From Rhizobium mesoamericanum STM3625 (GTDB lineage: Bacteria; Pseudomonadota; Alphaproteobacteria; Rhizobiales; Rhizobiaceae), in NCBI RefSeq assembly GCF_000312665.1, contig NZ_HF536778.1, positions 308,427 through 372,426 on the forward strand: 64,000 bases of DNA. Direction: 5' to 3'. Positions 8,849-19,292 of this stretch are shown here, piece by piece (the first letter of the stretch is position 1; the number at the start of each line of letters is the position of its first letter). The notes under the pieces are model-generated. The model ran no database searches. It worked only from the letters and a program-made list of their open reading frames with translations, and was not told the origin of the DNA. Made by a program: the position numbers and the translations under genes.

Positions 8849-8992
8849 ATCACCTGCTCGCAGACTTATTCTTACGATTAAATGCCAAACGACACCCGGA
8901 GGCGAATGGGATCAAAGTTTGCATGGTCCGGTCCGGTTCGTTCGGGCAAGAGAGCTGACATCGGCATTTTCGCGAGGCCTGCCTCCCCCGCC

Positions 8993-10057
8993 TTACTGGC
9001 TCAAAACGCGTGAGTCCTTGCCGTTCCACGCGAGCCAGATTTTGCCGCCACGAGATACCGTGACGGGAAGCATTTGATTAGCAGGCCTCAGGGCCGTCAC
9101 AAGTTGTGACTGCCCTGGCAGGCGGACCAGTACGTTTTCGTTCTGGCCGTGGTAATTGACTTCCTCGACAACACCCTCGAGACAATTGTCGAAGTCTGCC
9201 GGACGGTCGTTATAAAGGCGTATCCACTCCGGTCGGATCGAATAGGTCACCGTCCCAACTGCATCGACGTCGCCCGTAAGCTCACCGAGCTGCTGGACTC
9301 CGATCTTTCGGCCTTTTGCGACGCCGTCAAAGAAGTTCGTACGCCCAATGAAGTCCGCGACAAATTTAGAAGCTGGCCGTTCGTAAAGCTCGGCGGCGGT
9401 TCCGACCTGTTCGATCTTGCCGGCACGCATGAGTGCGATGCGGTCGGCCATAACGAGCGCCTCCTCTTGGTCATGGGTAACGACAACGAACGTCAGTCCC
9501 ATCTCATGCTGCAGGCGCTTGAGTTCCAGTTGCATTGCTTCGCGGAGCTTTTTGTCCAGTGCTCCAAGAGGCTCATCCAGGAGCAGGACTCGCGGCCTCA
9601 TGACCAACGCCCGCGCAAGGGCAACACGCTGTCTTTGTCCGCCGGATAGCTGGTTCGGACGGCGACCCGCCATGGTGGTCAGATGGGTAGTTTCGAGTAT
9701 CTCTGCGACCCTCTGTTTAATTTCAGCCGAGGGTAGCCTTGCCATTTCAAGACCATAGCGCACGTTCTGCTCGACGCTCATGTGTGGGAACAGCGCATAG
9801 GACTGGAACATCATGTTGATAGGGCGACGCCGGGCTGGGACGTTTGTCATGTCCTTGCCATCAAGGAGAACTTCGCCAGAATTTGGCTCGACAAACCCCG
9901 CGACGATGCGCAGGAGCGAAGACTTGCCGCAGCCGGAAGGACCCAGCAGCGCAAAGAACTCGCCCTCTGCCAAATCGACGGAGACATTGTCGATCGCGGT
10001 GTAGTTGCCGTACTTGAGGACAATGTTGTTGAGTTGGATTACTTTGGGTGTGGTCAT
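8993..10057 (-). CDS. ABC transporter ATP-binding protein, spermidine/putrescine type
   Basis: 354 residues of the PotA/CUT1-like class, energising import of polyamine-type substrates. Visible are Walker A GPSGCGKSS, Q-loop MMFQSYALFPHM, signature LSGGQRQRVALARAL, Walker B VLLLDEPLGALD and the switch His in VVVTHDQEEA. A C-terminal regulatory TOBE-like domain (about 240-354) follows. Its start overlaps the stop of the permease gene at 10054 by four bases. Last gene of the importer operon (binding protein, permease, permease, ATPase). Confidence 0.92.
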   Translation of the reverse strand: MTTPKVIQLNNIVLKYGNYTAIDNVSVDLAEGEFFALLGPSGCGKSSLLRIVAGFVEPNSGEVLLDGKDMTNVPARRRPINMMFQSYALFPHMSVEQNVRYGLEMARLPSAEIKQRVAEILETTHLTTMAGRRPNQLSGGQRQRVALARALVMRPRVLLLDEPLGALDKKLREAMQLELKRLQHEMGLTFVVVTHDQEEALVMADRIALMRAGKIEQVGTAAELYERPASKFVADFIGRTNFFDGVAKGRKIGVQQLGELTGDVDAVGTVTYSIRPEWIRLYNDRPADFDNCLEGVVEEVNYHGQNENVLVRLPGQSQLVTALRPANQMLPVTVSRGGKIWLAWNGKDSRVLSQ

Positions 10058-10866
10058 AGGTCTTCGAAGACCCCCTTATTGAACCGCTGAGCGGCGAATA
10101 CCAAAAGAAAGCTGATAGCCAGCGTCAGAGCGGCAAGAGCGTTGATGTCGGGCTTCACGCCAAACCTTAGCATCGAGTAGATGTGCATCGGAAGCGTCTC
10201 CGATGCGCTGGAAGAGCCGGCGGTGAAGGACGCGATCATGTATTCGTCGAACGACATCGTGAAGGATAGTAGCGCACCTGCGACGATGCCAGGCATGATC
10301 AACGGCAGCGTCACTCTCCGGAACGTCGTGAAGCTTCCGGCACCGAGGTCGGTGGAGGCCTCCAATAGCGACGAGTCAAAACCGTCAAGGCGGGCCCTGA
10401 CAATGGCAGTGACGAACGCAATGCAGAAAACTACGTGCGAGATGACGATGGTGTGAAGTCCAAGCGTCAAATTGACGAGAACAAAGAAGCTCAGCAGTGA
10501 AATTGCCAGGACGATATCCGGGATGACCATGGGAGTCAGTAGAAGGCCGTCAAGGAGAACAGAGGGTCGCATCCGCTCAACCCCGAGCGCCAACATCGTA
10601 CCAATGATGGTTGAAAGCAGCGCCGCTGTCCCACCAACGATCAGCGTATGGATCATCGGACGAATAATGTTTTGATCATTTGCCAGTTTCACGTACCATT
10701 GAAGCGAGAAGCCGCCCCAGACCGTAGGCAAACCCGAGGAGTTGAAGCTCAGGACAACGAGGATGAGGATCGGCACGTAAAGAAACGCGAGCGTCGCACC
10801 GAGATGAATGAAGAGAAGTCTATTTTTGTTACGCAACCTCCTGCTCCTTCTCGACGTTCCGGACAC
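10054..10866 (-). CDS. ABC transporter permease, PotC-like
   Basis: About 270 residues with an N-terminal membrane helix (FIHLGATLAFLYVPILILVV) and roughly six membrane segments. The cytoplasmic EAA-type loop is EASTDLGAGSFTTFRRVTLP, which docks on the ATPase. Paired with the PotB-like permease, whose gene it overlaps. The start is uncertain: the frame opens at GTG 10866, inside the upstream gene; a TTG nearer the upstream stop is possible. No ATG fits. Confidence 0.88.
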   Translation of the reverse strand: MSGTSRRSRRLRNKNRLLFIHLGATLAFLYVPILILVVLSFNSSGLPTVWGGFSLQWYVKLANDQNIIRPMIHTLIVGGTAALLSTIIGTMLALGVERMRPSVLLDGLLLTPMVIPDIVLAISLLSFFVLVNLTLGLHTIVISHVVFCIAFVTAIVRARLDGFDSSLLEASTDLGAGSFTTFRRVTLPLIMPGIVAGALLSFTMSFDEYMIASFTAGSSSASETLPMHIYSMLRFGVKPDINALAALTLAISFLLVFAAQRFNKGVFEDL

Positions 10867-11707
10867 CCTGCTGTATTCGGGCTTGAATAGCGAGCAGTGC
10901 CAACATGATGGTTATAAGGACCAGAGCTAGCGCAGATCCGAACGGCCAGTCACGCGCAGACGCGAATTGATCCTGAATAAGATTGCCGACCATCTTCATT
11001 CGTCCACCACCAAGTAACTGCGGCGTGACGAAGTTTCCGATCGACAGCACGAAAACGAAGACGCCGCCCGCAGCGATGCCGGGCATCGTAAGCGGGATGG
11101 TTACGCGGCGAAGCGTTTGCCACGCACTTGCACCAAGATCCTCGCTCGCCTCGGTCAGCTCCGGGTTGAGGCGCTGAATAGACGCGAACACCGTCAGAAT
11201 GACGAATGGCAGATAGTTGTAGACGAAACCTATGACAACCGCCGACTCGTTGTAGATCAGGGTCAACGGCTCGTGGATGATCCCAGTGGCCATCATGACC
11301 TGGTTCACGATGCCTGCGCGGTTGAGAAGTACAATCCAGGCATAGGTTCTGATCAGGTAGTTGCTCCAGAAAGGGAGGATAACCAGAAACAGAAGCGGCA
11401 TCTGCCATCTTCTCGGAGCGCGCGAGATCGCGAGCGCAGCGGGATACCCAATGAGCAGAGATATTAGGGCAGACTCAATGGCGATCCGTGCTGACCGTAT
11501 GAAAATCTCAAGATAGAGCCCGTTGAATGCGCGGACGAGGTTCTCGAGATTGAAGTTCGGGATGACACCACCGTAGGTGCCCCGCTCCATAAAGGCGTAC
11601 GCCAGTACAAGCGCGCAGGGGATGATCAAAAAGAACATCCACCACGCGAGACCGGGCGCGGCCAGCAGATATGGACCCAGTTTCCTGTTCATAAGATTTG
11701 TTCCCAT
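10829..11707 (-). CDS. ABC transporter permease, PotB-like
   Basis: About 292 residues with six predicted membrane helices beginning LAAPGLAWWMFFLIIPCALV. The coupling loop is EASEDLGASAWQTLRRVTIP. Forms the translocation pore with the PotC-like subunit. ATG 11707 is used here; ATG 11692 (MNRKLGPY) with GGGA upstream is equally plausible, and an upstream ATG at 11749 has no good ribosome site. Confidence 0.88.
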   Translation of the reverse strand: MGTNLMNRKLGPYLLAAPGLAWWMFFLIIPCALVLAYAFMERGTYGGVIPNFNLENLVRAFNGLYLEIFIRSARIAIESALISLLIGYPAALAISRAPRRWQMPLLFLVILPFWSNYLIRTYAWIVLLNRAGIVNQVMMATGIIHEPLTLIYNESAVVIGFVYNYLPFVILTVFASIQRLNPELTEASEDLGASAWQTLRRVTIPLTMPGIAAGGVFVFVLSIGNFVTPQLLGGGRMKMVGNLIQDQFASARDWPFGSALALVLITIMLALLAIQARIQQGVRNVEKEQEVA

Positions 11708-11843
11708 GCTGATCCGCGAACGTCGGAGACATTGCTCAATCGGCACCAATTTTTTGCATAAAGCCGGTCGAAACCGCGGCCGTGACCTCGCCTTTCAACC
11801 TTGGCAATCGGGAACGGAGTCAAACTCCGTCCCCGCAAGGCGG

Positions 11844-12902
11844 TTACTGAGACATGATCTCGGTCACGAACTTCGAAACGCGCGGCGCATCCGGGCCGAG
11901 ATCGGAAAGTATCTCGTTCTTCAAGAGGTCCTGAGCGGACATCTGAAGCGGTGGGTACTTCTTAATGAGTTCGGGATCGACCGAGTCCATCGCTGCCTTA
12001 TTGGGAATTTTGTAAAGCAGCTGCGTAGTCATCCACGCATGGTGGTCAGCTTCGAGGATGAAATTGATAAACTTCTCCGCGGCCTCTTTATGCTCTGCCT
12101 TCTTGGGAATGACGAAGCCGTCGACGAAGGTATCGGTGCCCTCCTTCGGTATGACATACTTAAGGTTATCGCCACCGCCGTCGCGCATGGCCATTGTGCA
12201 CCAGGCTTCCCAGGTTGCCGCCGCAACGATCTCGCCCGAAACCAGACGGCTTCCCATGGTGAAGTTATCGAACGCGAGAGCGTTCTTCTTGGCTTCAATG
12301 AGCAACGGACGAATCTTTTCTAGAGCTTGTTCGGAAACGTCGTTGATCGAGAGCCCGCTCACCAGTTGAGCCGGCTCCAAGAACCAGCGCTCGTCGGGTA
12401 CGAGAGTGAACTTGCCCTTCATCTCATCGTCGGGCTTGAGAAGATCGTTCCAGCTGACGGGCTTCTTCTTGAGCATATCGTCGCGATAGCAAATGCCGAA
12501 GGTTCCCCAAGCGTAGGGAACGGAGTATTTAAGACCCGGGTCGAACGCCAGCTTCTCAGCTTCAGGGTATAGATTCTTCATATTCGGAATCTTGGAGTGA
12601 TCGATTTCACTCAGCATGTCGAGCTTCTGGAGCGCAGTCACAAACGGCGACGAGAAGATAATCGCGTCGAACCCAGTGCCGTTCGATGCCATCAGCTTGC
12701 CCATACCCTCCTCGTTCGTTGCGACTTCAGTGAGATCGACGTGGATACCGGTGGCAGCTTCGAACTCTTCGAAAATCTTAGGTGGATAGTATCCGCTGAA
12801 CGTCATGAAAGTGATCGTTTCTGCCGCGTTCGCAGCACCAACAGACAACGCGATTACGCTCACGGCTGTGGTGACGGCCATTTTGACGCTGCTCAACATC
12901 AT
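11844..12902 (-). CDS. Periplasmic spermidine/putrescine-type binding protein
   Basis: 352 residues with a Sec signal peptide ending ...SVGAANA-AE. The mature part follows the PotD/PotF pattern (ITFMTFSGYYPPKIFEEFEA, VPYAWGTFGICYR, VDGFVIPKKAEHKEAAEKFI). It captures the substrate and delivers it to the permeases encoded next. GGGAGAAAAATG gives a good ribosome site. Polyamine is the family default; the real ligand could be another amine. Confidence 0.9.
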   Translation of the reverse strand: MMLSSVKMAVTTAVSVIALSVGAANAAETITFMTFSGYYPPKIFEEFEAATGIHVDLTEVATNEEGMGKLMASNGTGFDAIIFSSPFVTALQKLDMLSEIDHSKIPNMKNLYPEAEKLAFDPGLKYSVPYAWGTFGICYRDDMLKKKPVSWNDLLKPDDEMKGKFTLVPDERWFLEPAQLVSGLSINDVSEQALEKIRPLLIEAKKNALAFDNFTMGSRLVSGEIVAAATWEAWCTMAMRDGGGDNLKYVIPKEGTDTFVDGFVIPKKAEHKEAAEKFINFILEADHHAWMTTQLLYKIPNKAAMDSVDPELIKKYPPLQMSAQDLLKNEILSDLGPDAPRVSKFVTEIMSQ

Positions 12903-13632
12903 TTTTCTCCCGTGTTTTGTCGAACAAGCGGGTCAGAACCGCCGATCGAACTAGTCAATGTCCCCTGCGTACGCTATCCGACCATTTACATACTAATCAG
13001 AAGCTTTTTTGAACGCGCTAGTCAGCTTAGCGCTGATTACCTGAATGTCAACTATCTTAAAGGAGGATTACTGCGCTTCGGGAAACATGGTTTAGCCTCC
13101 AAGTCGGTTATGAAAACCGTCCCGGCAGCATGTCTCCACACAACGATCATCAATCATCGATGCAGGCGTAAGCACGCAGATGGCGGGGCTTGCGGCCGCA
13201 ATCCACTGATAGGAGTTTGCTATCCACGAGCAAGCGTATGCCGGCTCCTTTGTCAGCTACGCCTAGTTGACATCATGCTTCATTTTGGTCTCGATGGGGA
13301 TAAGCTGGCGATAGATGCCATCTCAACCTTGACGACCTCCATGGCAAACGGAGACGGCGATATTTTCGAGATGACCTAGTTGATGCATCATTGCCGTTCG
13401 AGACGGGACAGAGGAAGCGAGCCCGATACTCCGAAGGTCTGGTTTCCCGAAATTAGCTCGAACGATCAAGAGGCAACACCAAGTTCTTTTGGACGAGAGC
13501 GGCCAAAGCCTCCAACCTCCGAGAGACGGTATGAATCCGGGAATGGCTGGGCTTCCTACTATAACTGTGTACTGACGAAGCATAATACGTCAGGGGCCCG
13601 CCACGCTTCATCAACCCGCTTGGCTCGTCTGC
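12903..13632. other. 730-base gap without a recognised gene
   Basis: Lies between the binding-protein gene (start 12902) and the aldehyde dehydrogenase stop. It should hold the promoter of the polyamine-type importer. Several short open frames exist on both strands but none shows family motifs or convincing codon use. AAAGGAGGAT near 13059 looks like a ribosome site but has no good frame after it. Possibly eroded sequence. Confidence 0.4.
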
Positions 13633-15057
13633 CTAGCCGTGGCCTACGACGGCTTTGACCTCGAGGAAGTCATGAAAGCCATATTCGCCGTTCTCGCGCC
13701 CGTTGCCTGATTGGCGGTAGCCACCGAACGGAGCCATGGGATCAAGATCGGGGGAATTCACGAATACCGATCCGGCCCGGACTTCCCTGGCTAGACGTTG
13801 AACTACATCCATGTCTTTCCCGGTGATGTGCGCAGCCAGGCCGTAGACGGTATCGTTTGCGATTCGGATAGCGTCATCCAGATCGTCATAGGCTATGACG
13901 CTCAGCACTGGGCCGAAGATCTCCTCGCGATAAACCGTCATCGATGGCTCGACATTCGCAAAAATCGTCGGCTTCACATAGTACCCGGCCTTAAGTCCGT
14001 CCGGACGTCCTAACCCGCCAGTGACTAGGCTGGCACCCTCGTCGAGCGCAGTGAGTATTAAATGTTGTACCCGTTCAAACTGATTTTTGTTTATGACCGG
14101 CCCAAGCGTCGTCTTGGGATCGGCCGGCGAACCGATAACGTTCCTCTCAGCCGCGGCGGCTGCGAGTTTGAGGGTTTCCTCCACGCGACCGCGCGGAACC
14201 AGCAGACGAGTTCCAGCGTCGCAGGCCTGACCGTTGATGAAGAAGCAGCCTGCAACAGCACTCTCGATAGCGGTCGGGAAGTCCGCGTCATCCAGGATAA
14301 TGTTTGCAGACTTTCCACCAAGCTCAGTCACGACACGTTTTATGGTATCGGCTGACGCCTTTCCGATCTGGATACCGGCTCGGGTCGACCCCGTAAACGA
14401 GACCATGTCAATCTCCGGGTGCGTTGAGATCGCATCCCCGACCGTATGACCTTCGCCGTTAACGAGATTGAATACACCCGCAGGCACCCCGGCCTCATCC
14501 AAGACCTCGGCAACAAGGACAGCATCAAGCGGAGTGAGCTGGCTCGGCTTCAACACCATGGTGCAGCCGGTTGCAAGTGCCGGCAAAATTTTGGTGAAGA
14601 TCTGCCCGATCGGCCAATTCCACGGGGTTATCATGCCCACGACACCAATCGGCTCCTTGTAGACCGTGGTTGTCCCGAGCTTCTCGGCGAACTCGAACTT
14701 CCTGAGAATTTCGATGGTGGCAGCAGTGTGGGCTTTGCACCAATCGATCAGAGCGGTGCCGCTAATCGATATCGGCATGCCCACCTCTTGAGTGACGGTT
14801 TCGGCGAACTCCCGCTGCCGACGCTCAAAGATCACTGCAATGCGTTCCAGAAGGGCGATACGTTCCTCGACGGAAGACTTGGAGTAACTTGCAAACGCTC
14901 TACGAGCTGCCTTTGCCGCGCGATCTACATCCTCCGCCGACCCCATCGCAGCACGGGCGTAGGGCGTTTCGGTAGCGGGATCGATTAGATCGCTCATTTC
15001 GGCGGATGCGGGTTCTACCCATTTCCCATCGATGTAGAACAAACTCGCAGTTTTCAT
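13633..15057 (-). CDS. NAD(P)-dependent aldehyde dehydrogenase
   Basis: 474-residue ALDH superfamily enzyme oxidising an aldehyde to the acid. Motifs: cofactor loop MITPWNWPIGQIFTKI, FTGSTRAG, general-base Glu in ELGGKSANIILDDAD, catalytic Cys in FFINGQACDAGTR, and EIFGPVLSVIAYDD. ATG 15057 is preferred over 15072 because GGAGAG sits six bases upstream. Lies between the polyamine-type importer and the molybdoenzyme gene; in amine catabolism it would take the aldehyde left after oxidative deamination. Substrate inferred only. Confidence 0.92.
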   Translation of the reverse strand: MKTASLFYIDGKWVEPASAEMSDLIDPATETPYARAAMGSAEDVDRAAKAARRAFASYSKSSVEERIALLERIAVIFERRQREFAETVTQEVGMPISISGTALIDWCKAHTAATIEILRKFEFAEKLGTTTVYKEPIGVVGMITPWNWPIGQIFTKILPALATGCTMVLKPSQLTPLDAVLVAEVLDEAGVPAGVFNLVNGEGHTVGDAISTHPEIDMVSFTGSTRAGIQIGKASADTIKRVVTELGGKSANIILDDADFPTAIESAVAGCFFINGQACDAGTRLLVPRGRVEETLKLAAAAAERNVIGSPADPKTTLGPVINKNQFERVQHLILTALDEGASLVTGGLGRPDGLKAGYYVKPTIFANVEPSMTVYREEIFGPVLSVIAYDDLDDAIRIANDTVYGLAAHITGKDMDVVQRLAREVRAGSVFVNSPDLDPMAPFGGYRQSGNGRENGEYGFHDFLEVKAVVGHG

Positions 15058-15340
15058 GATGTAACTCTCCATTGCTGCTCACGAGCGACGTGACGTTGCA
15101 GCTACCGCTAGATAGCTTCATACTCATGGGTATCTTTACATGCCAATCAGTTGAATGTCTATATTGCGGGGGAGGCCTGTACTCAGTATCCAATAGACGG
15201 CCATCTTCTAGTGATGCCCCCTCGAAGACATTTGCCGCGGTAGCGACGGATGCTATCAAACGGAACCTGCCCTCAAAGCCTCTATGCAACCAAGAGCCAT
15301 TTCACAGAAGCCGCCTTGACCAGCCGCGAGCGATTTCTGA

Positions 15341-17665
15341 TCAGGCCTTAGATACGCAAGTTGTAAATACGGGAAGCTCGAAAGCGGTTACCTCGGGCAA
15401 AGGGCCGTTGAATAGCTCAATTTCCACAAGGCACGACTGAGCCACCGTCGCCTGGGTCATGGAGGACGAACCGACGTCAAGCGTTAGAACATTCGGGTTG
15501 CCATGCTTCTCCAGCGGGTTGCCGTCGCCCCAATTTTCGGGATCGAACCATGCGCCGGTCGCCATGACGGCAACGTTCTCTGCAAGATCTTGCGTGACTT
15601 TCACGCCGGCCAGACATGCACCGCGATCGTTGTAAATCCGAACAATATCATTCTCACTGATGCCCCGTACCTTCGCGTCTCGAGCGTTCATAAGGACTGG
15701 TTCTCTCCCCTTGATTTTCCCCTCCCGACTATATGGTGAGTGGTCGAGCTGGCTATGCAACCTGCGTCGCGGTTCCTGAGTCAGGAGATGCAACGGGTAT
15801 CGAGTCGCCTTATCGCCCCCCAGCCACTCGAAGGGCTCTATCCAGGTGGCCTGTCCAGGGCAATCGCTGTAACCGAAGCCATCGATTTCGTCTGAAAAGA
15901 GTTCGATGCGATGCGACGGAGTGTTGAGGGGATGCTCGTCTGGGTCCGCCCTAAATTGCTCAAGAAGAATAACAGGACCTCCGGGCGAGGGAAACTCTAC
16001 TCGCCCCATCTCCCAAAACTCGTGGAATGACGGAAGCGGTATCTGGCTGCCGACGCGTGACCTGAAATCGTCGTACATATGCTCCAGCCACTGATCCGCC
16101 GTGCGCCCCTCGGTGTACTTTTCACCGACGCCCATCACGGACGCGATACCTGCAAAGATCTCGAAGTCGCTTCTGGACTCCCCAACGGCGTCTTTTATCT
16201 TCCGCATCGCGACCAGTTGACCCTCTCGTGAGGCAAAACCAAGATCATTTCGCTCCAAAGCTGTATTAACCGGCATGACGATGTCGGCCGCCTTTGCGGT
16301 GCTCGTCCAGAATTGCTCGTGAACGATTATGGTCTCGGGCTTCTGCCACGCTGTCATCAGGCGGTTCAGGTTCTGATGGTGATGAAAGGGATTTCCTCCT
16401 GCCCAATAGACCAGACGGATATCTGGATATTCGTAAGTGCCTCCGTCATAGTCAAACCTTGCGCCAGGGTTCATCAGCATGTCGGAAATCCGGGCAACGG
16501 GGATGAATTCCTCGACGGAGTTCGCTCCCTGCGACAATCTCGGTCCCGAAACCCTGAGTTCGCTTGAACCGATAGAGTTCAATGTGCCGTAGCCGAGACC
16601 GAAACCACCGCCGGGCAGTCCTATCTGACCAATATGAGACGCCAGGGTTACTAAAGCCCAGTAGGATTGTTCGCCGTGGCTTTGGCGTTGCAGAGACCAA
16701 GACGCATTTATCATTGTCTTGGAGCCGGACATTTCTCTTGCAAGCGACCTAATCCGGCTAGCAGGCACGCCCGTTATCGTGGAGGCCCACTCGGGGCTCT
16801 TTGGCAATCCGTCTTTCCTTCCGAGAACGTACTCCCGCACTTGCGCCGCGCCGGTGCAATAGCGCGCGAGAAAATCGCGGTCCTCAATATTGTCCGATAA
16901 CAATACGTGGATCAGCGCAAGCATCAACGCCACATCGGTATTCGGCCTGATAGCTATCCATTCTGCATCTCCATCGATGTCCTGACGCAGAGGACTAATG
17001 TTGATGAAGCGGACATTACGCGACCGCATGAGCGCGAGCGCATCGCGTACCCGGTGACGGCTCGGGCCTCCAGCTGTCATTTGTGTGTTTCTGAGAGGAA
17101 TGCCGCCGAAAGCAACGAAAAGATCGCTGTTATCGGCGAGTGTAGCCCAGTCCGTATGCTGATCGAGGAGATATTCCATCGGCGCGATGATGTGCGGAAG
17201 GATGACTGATCCCGCGCCGTAACTGTAGGAATCCTGACCACGGACATACCCGCCAATCACGTTGAGGAACCGGTGAATCTGGCTTGATGCGTGGTGGAAG
17301 CGGCCGGCACTTCCCCAGCCATAAGAGCCACCGAAAATCGCCTTGTTGCCATAGGTCTCGGTGACGCGCCGGAGTTCAGCACCGGTAAGCTCAAACGCTT
17401 TATCCCACGAGACTTCGACGAAACGATCACTCCCTCTGAGGTCTGTTCGAGACCCCGGGCCATGTCGCAACCAGCTTTCGCGAAACGCCGGCCTACGGAT
17501 GCGAAGTGCCTCGACGTCCACGCTGAGCTGATCGAGACCGATTGGGCTTGGGTTCGCGTCCTTCTCCCAAGCCAAGAGCTGAGGCTGCCCTTGAGTGTCT
17601 CGGATAACGCGATGCATACCCCAGTGTCCAAGGGCGTACAACGGGCTTCTGTCACTGGATACCAT
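15341..17665 (-). CDS. Molybdopterin oxidoreductase, biotin sulfoxide/TMAO reductase type
   Basis: 774 residues of the DMSO-reductase superfamily, BisC/TorZ branch. The start YALGHWGMHRV, the Ser-containing Mo-ligand region FGGSYGWGSAGRFHHAS, RGQDSYSYGAG and the C-terminal molybdopterin dinucleotide-binding domain (NARDAKVRGISENDIVRIYN) are present. There is no N-terminal Cys cluster for a 4Fe-4S centre and no Tat signal, so a cytoplasmic single-cofactor enzyme is expected. AAGGAGGAGG lies just upstream of ATG. It may reduce an S- or N-oxide or act oxidatively. It sits in an oxidative catabolic operon, which is unusual for BisC-like enzymes. Confidence 0.9.
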   Translation of the reverse strand: MVSSDRSPLYALGHWGMHRVIRDTQGQPQLLAWEKDANPSPIGLDQLSVDVEALRIRRPAFRESWLRHGPGSRTDLRGSDRFVEVSWDKAFELTGAELRRVTETYGNKAIFGGSYGWGSAGRFHHASSQIHRFLNVIGGYVRGQDSYSYGAGSVILPHIIAPMEYLLDQHTDWATLADNSDLFVAFGGIPLRNTQMTAGGPSRHRVRDALALMRSRNVRFINISPLRQDIDGDAEWIAIRPNTDVALMLALIHVLLSDNIEDRDFLARYCTGAAQVREYVLGRKDGLPKSPEWASTITGVPASRIRSLAREMSGSKTMINASWSLQRQSHGEQSYWALVTLASHIGQIGLPGGGFGLGYGTLNSIGSSELRVSGPRLSQGANSVEEFIPVARISDMLMNPGARFDYDGGTYEYPDIRLVYWAGGNPFHHHQNLNRLMTAWQKPETIIVHEQFWTSTAKAADIVMPVNTALERNDLGFASREGQLVAMRKIKDAVGESRSDFEIFAGIASVMGVGEKYTEGRTADQWLEHMYDDFRSRVGSQIPLPSFHEFWEMGRVEFPSPGGPVILLEQFRADPDEHPLNTPSHRIELFSDEIDGFGYSDCPGQATWIEPFEWLGGDKATRYPLHLLTQEPRRRLHSQLDHSPYSREGKIKGREPVLMNARDAKVRGISENDIVRIYNDRGACLAGVKVTQDLAENVAVMATGAWFDPENWGDGNPLEKHGNPNVLTLDVGSSSMTQATVAQSCLVEIELFNGPLPEVTAFELPVFTTCVSKA

Positions 17666-17828
17666 GCTACCTCCTCCTTAGCCTGCGCGTGCGTTTGCGA
17701 TGCCTTTTCGCAGATCGTATTTTGGTCGCGGTCCCGCGGCCAAGGCGGCAACGATCGTCAGCTGCGTCTGCTGATGGCCTTGACGCCAAACCTTCAGCGG
17801 CGGCAACGCGCTTGTTCCGGACTCCGGC

Positions 17829-19244
17829 TTAGCTCGGCGCAACCACTTTGCCGGGGTTCATGTATCCAGTCGGATCGAGCGCATCCTTGATCTTCTTCAT
17901 TGTCGCGACTTTTGTAGCATTGCCATATTTTGCAAGCAGATGCAGTTTGACCCGGCCAATGCCGTACTCGGCACTGAACGAGCCTCCTGTCGAGGCAACC
18001 AGATCGTAGATGAGCGGCGACACGGTTAGCTCAAATTTCTTCTTGAATTCCGAGGGCACGGCATTTGCGGGCGGGACGACATTGAAGTGCACGTTGCCGT
18101 CTCCGACGTGACCATAAATCGAAAGGATTGAATCCGGCGCGTTAGAGAGCACGAGTTGCGATGCTTGCTCGATGAAAGTGCCCAGCCGTGAGGTTCGAAT
18201 AGAGATATCGTGTTTCACAGAACCGCCGTTCAGGACCTCGCCTTCCGGTATATTCTCCCGAAGGTGCCAGAAGTGATTCCGTTGTTCCTCGCTGGAAGCA
18301 ACCGCGCCATCCACCACAAGCCCTTCGATCATCAGCTCTTCCAACAAGGCGTCCAAAGCGCCCTTTATGTCGAGGAGGTGAGACGAAGTCGCTGCTTCTA
18401 GAAGGACGTAGTGCTCGGAGGGTGCCGCAAGTGGGTGACGGAGGCTCGTGCGCTTGGCAATCAGCAGTTCCAAGGAGTTTCGAGAAATATATTCGAACGA
18501 GGTAATCGATTCACCGGTGAACCTTTGAGCCCTATCCAGCAACTTCGGAAGTTCGGATACGTCGGCGATAGCAAGAAAAGCCGTGACAATGGTCCTCGGC
18601 TTTCGCGCAAGCTTCAACGATGCGCCAGTGATGATTCCGAGCGTTCCCTCTGCCCCGATAAACAGCTGCTTCACGTCATAACCGGAATTGTTCTTCCTGA
18701 GCGGGCTGAGATCAGTCAATAGCGATCCGTCTGGGAGAACGACTTCGAGGCCCAGGACGATGTCCCTGGTCATGCCATATTTTATGACCGCAATTCCCCC
18801 CGCGTTGGTCGAGATGTTTCCCCCGATTTGACACGATTGCTGTGAGCCTAGGCTAAGTGGGAACAGCAGGTCTTTATCAAAAGCCGCCTCGTGTAGCGTA
18901 CTAAGTATACAACCAGCGTCTACGGTCATTGACAGGTTGCCGGCATCGACTTCCCTCACCTTGTTCAGCCGTTCGAGACTGACCACCACCTCGCTTCCAC
19001 TGCGATCGGGCGTGGCGGCCGTGCAGTAGCTAGTGTTGCCCCCTTGCGGAACAATTGGAACCCGGTGTTTCAACAGTGTTGAGGCGATAAGTTGCACCTC
19101 TTCCACGCTGCGCGGCCGCAATACTGCATAAGTACGTCCAGAATAGAGCTGGCGGAAGTCAGTGACGTACTTGCTGATAATGTCTTGGTCGAGCACTACG
19201 ATTTCGGGCGGTAAGCTTGCAACGGCTGTTTCGGTAGGGTTCAT
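17829..19244 (-). CDS. FAD-binding oxidase, GlcD / D-2-hydroxyacid dehydrogenase type
   Basis: 471-residue VAO/PCMH-fold flavoprotein. The FAD_binding_4 domain is at about 30-215 (VLRPRSVEEVQLIAS, VPQGGNTSYC, GGNISTNAGG, GAEGTLGIITG). The FAD-oxidase C domain ends with GHVGDGNVHFNV and SAEYGIGRVK, containing the conserved His/Glu used in D-lactate and D-2-hydroxyglutarate dehydrogenases. Oxidises a 2-hydroxyacid; electron acceptor unknown. Member of the minus-strand catabolic cluster. Confidence 0.9.
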   Translation of the reverse strand: MNPTETAVASLPPEIVVLDQDIISKYVTDFRQLYSGRTYAVLRPRSVEEVQLIASTLLKHRVPIVPQGGNTSYCTAATPDRSGSEVVVSLERLNKVREVDAGNLSMTVDAGCILSTLHEAAFDKDLLFPLSLGSQQSCQIGGNISTNAGGIAVIKYGMTRDIVLGLEVVLPDGSLLTDLSPLRKNNSGYDVKQLFIGAEGTLGIITGASLKLARKPRTIVTAFLAIADVSELPKLLDRAQRFTGESITSFEYISRNSLELLIAKRTSLRHPLAAPSEHYVLLEAATSSHLLDIKGALDALLEELMIEGLVVDGAVASSEEQRNHFWHLRENIPEGEVLNGGSVKHDISIRTSRLGTFIEQASQLVLSNAPDSILSIYGHVGDGNVHFNVVPPANAVPSEFKKKFELTVSPLIYDLVASTGGSFSAEYGIGRVKLHLLAKYGNATKVATMKKIKDALDPTGYMNPGKVVAPS

Positions 19245-19292
19245 GATTTTCTCACGCGAAGTGCGTCTGTCTTTGCACTCGTGTCGTTCCTG

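Noticed and set aside
12597..13379. 260-codon plus-strand open frame
   Set aside because: Its first part is antisense to the polyamine-type binding protein and the rest shows no motif, promoter or ribosome site.
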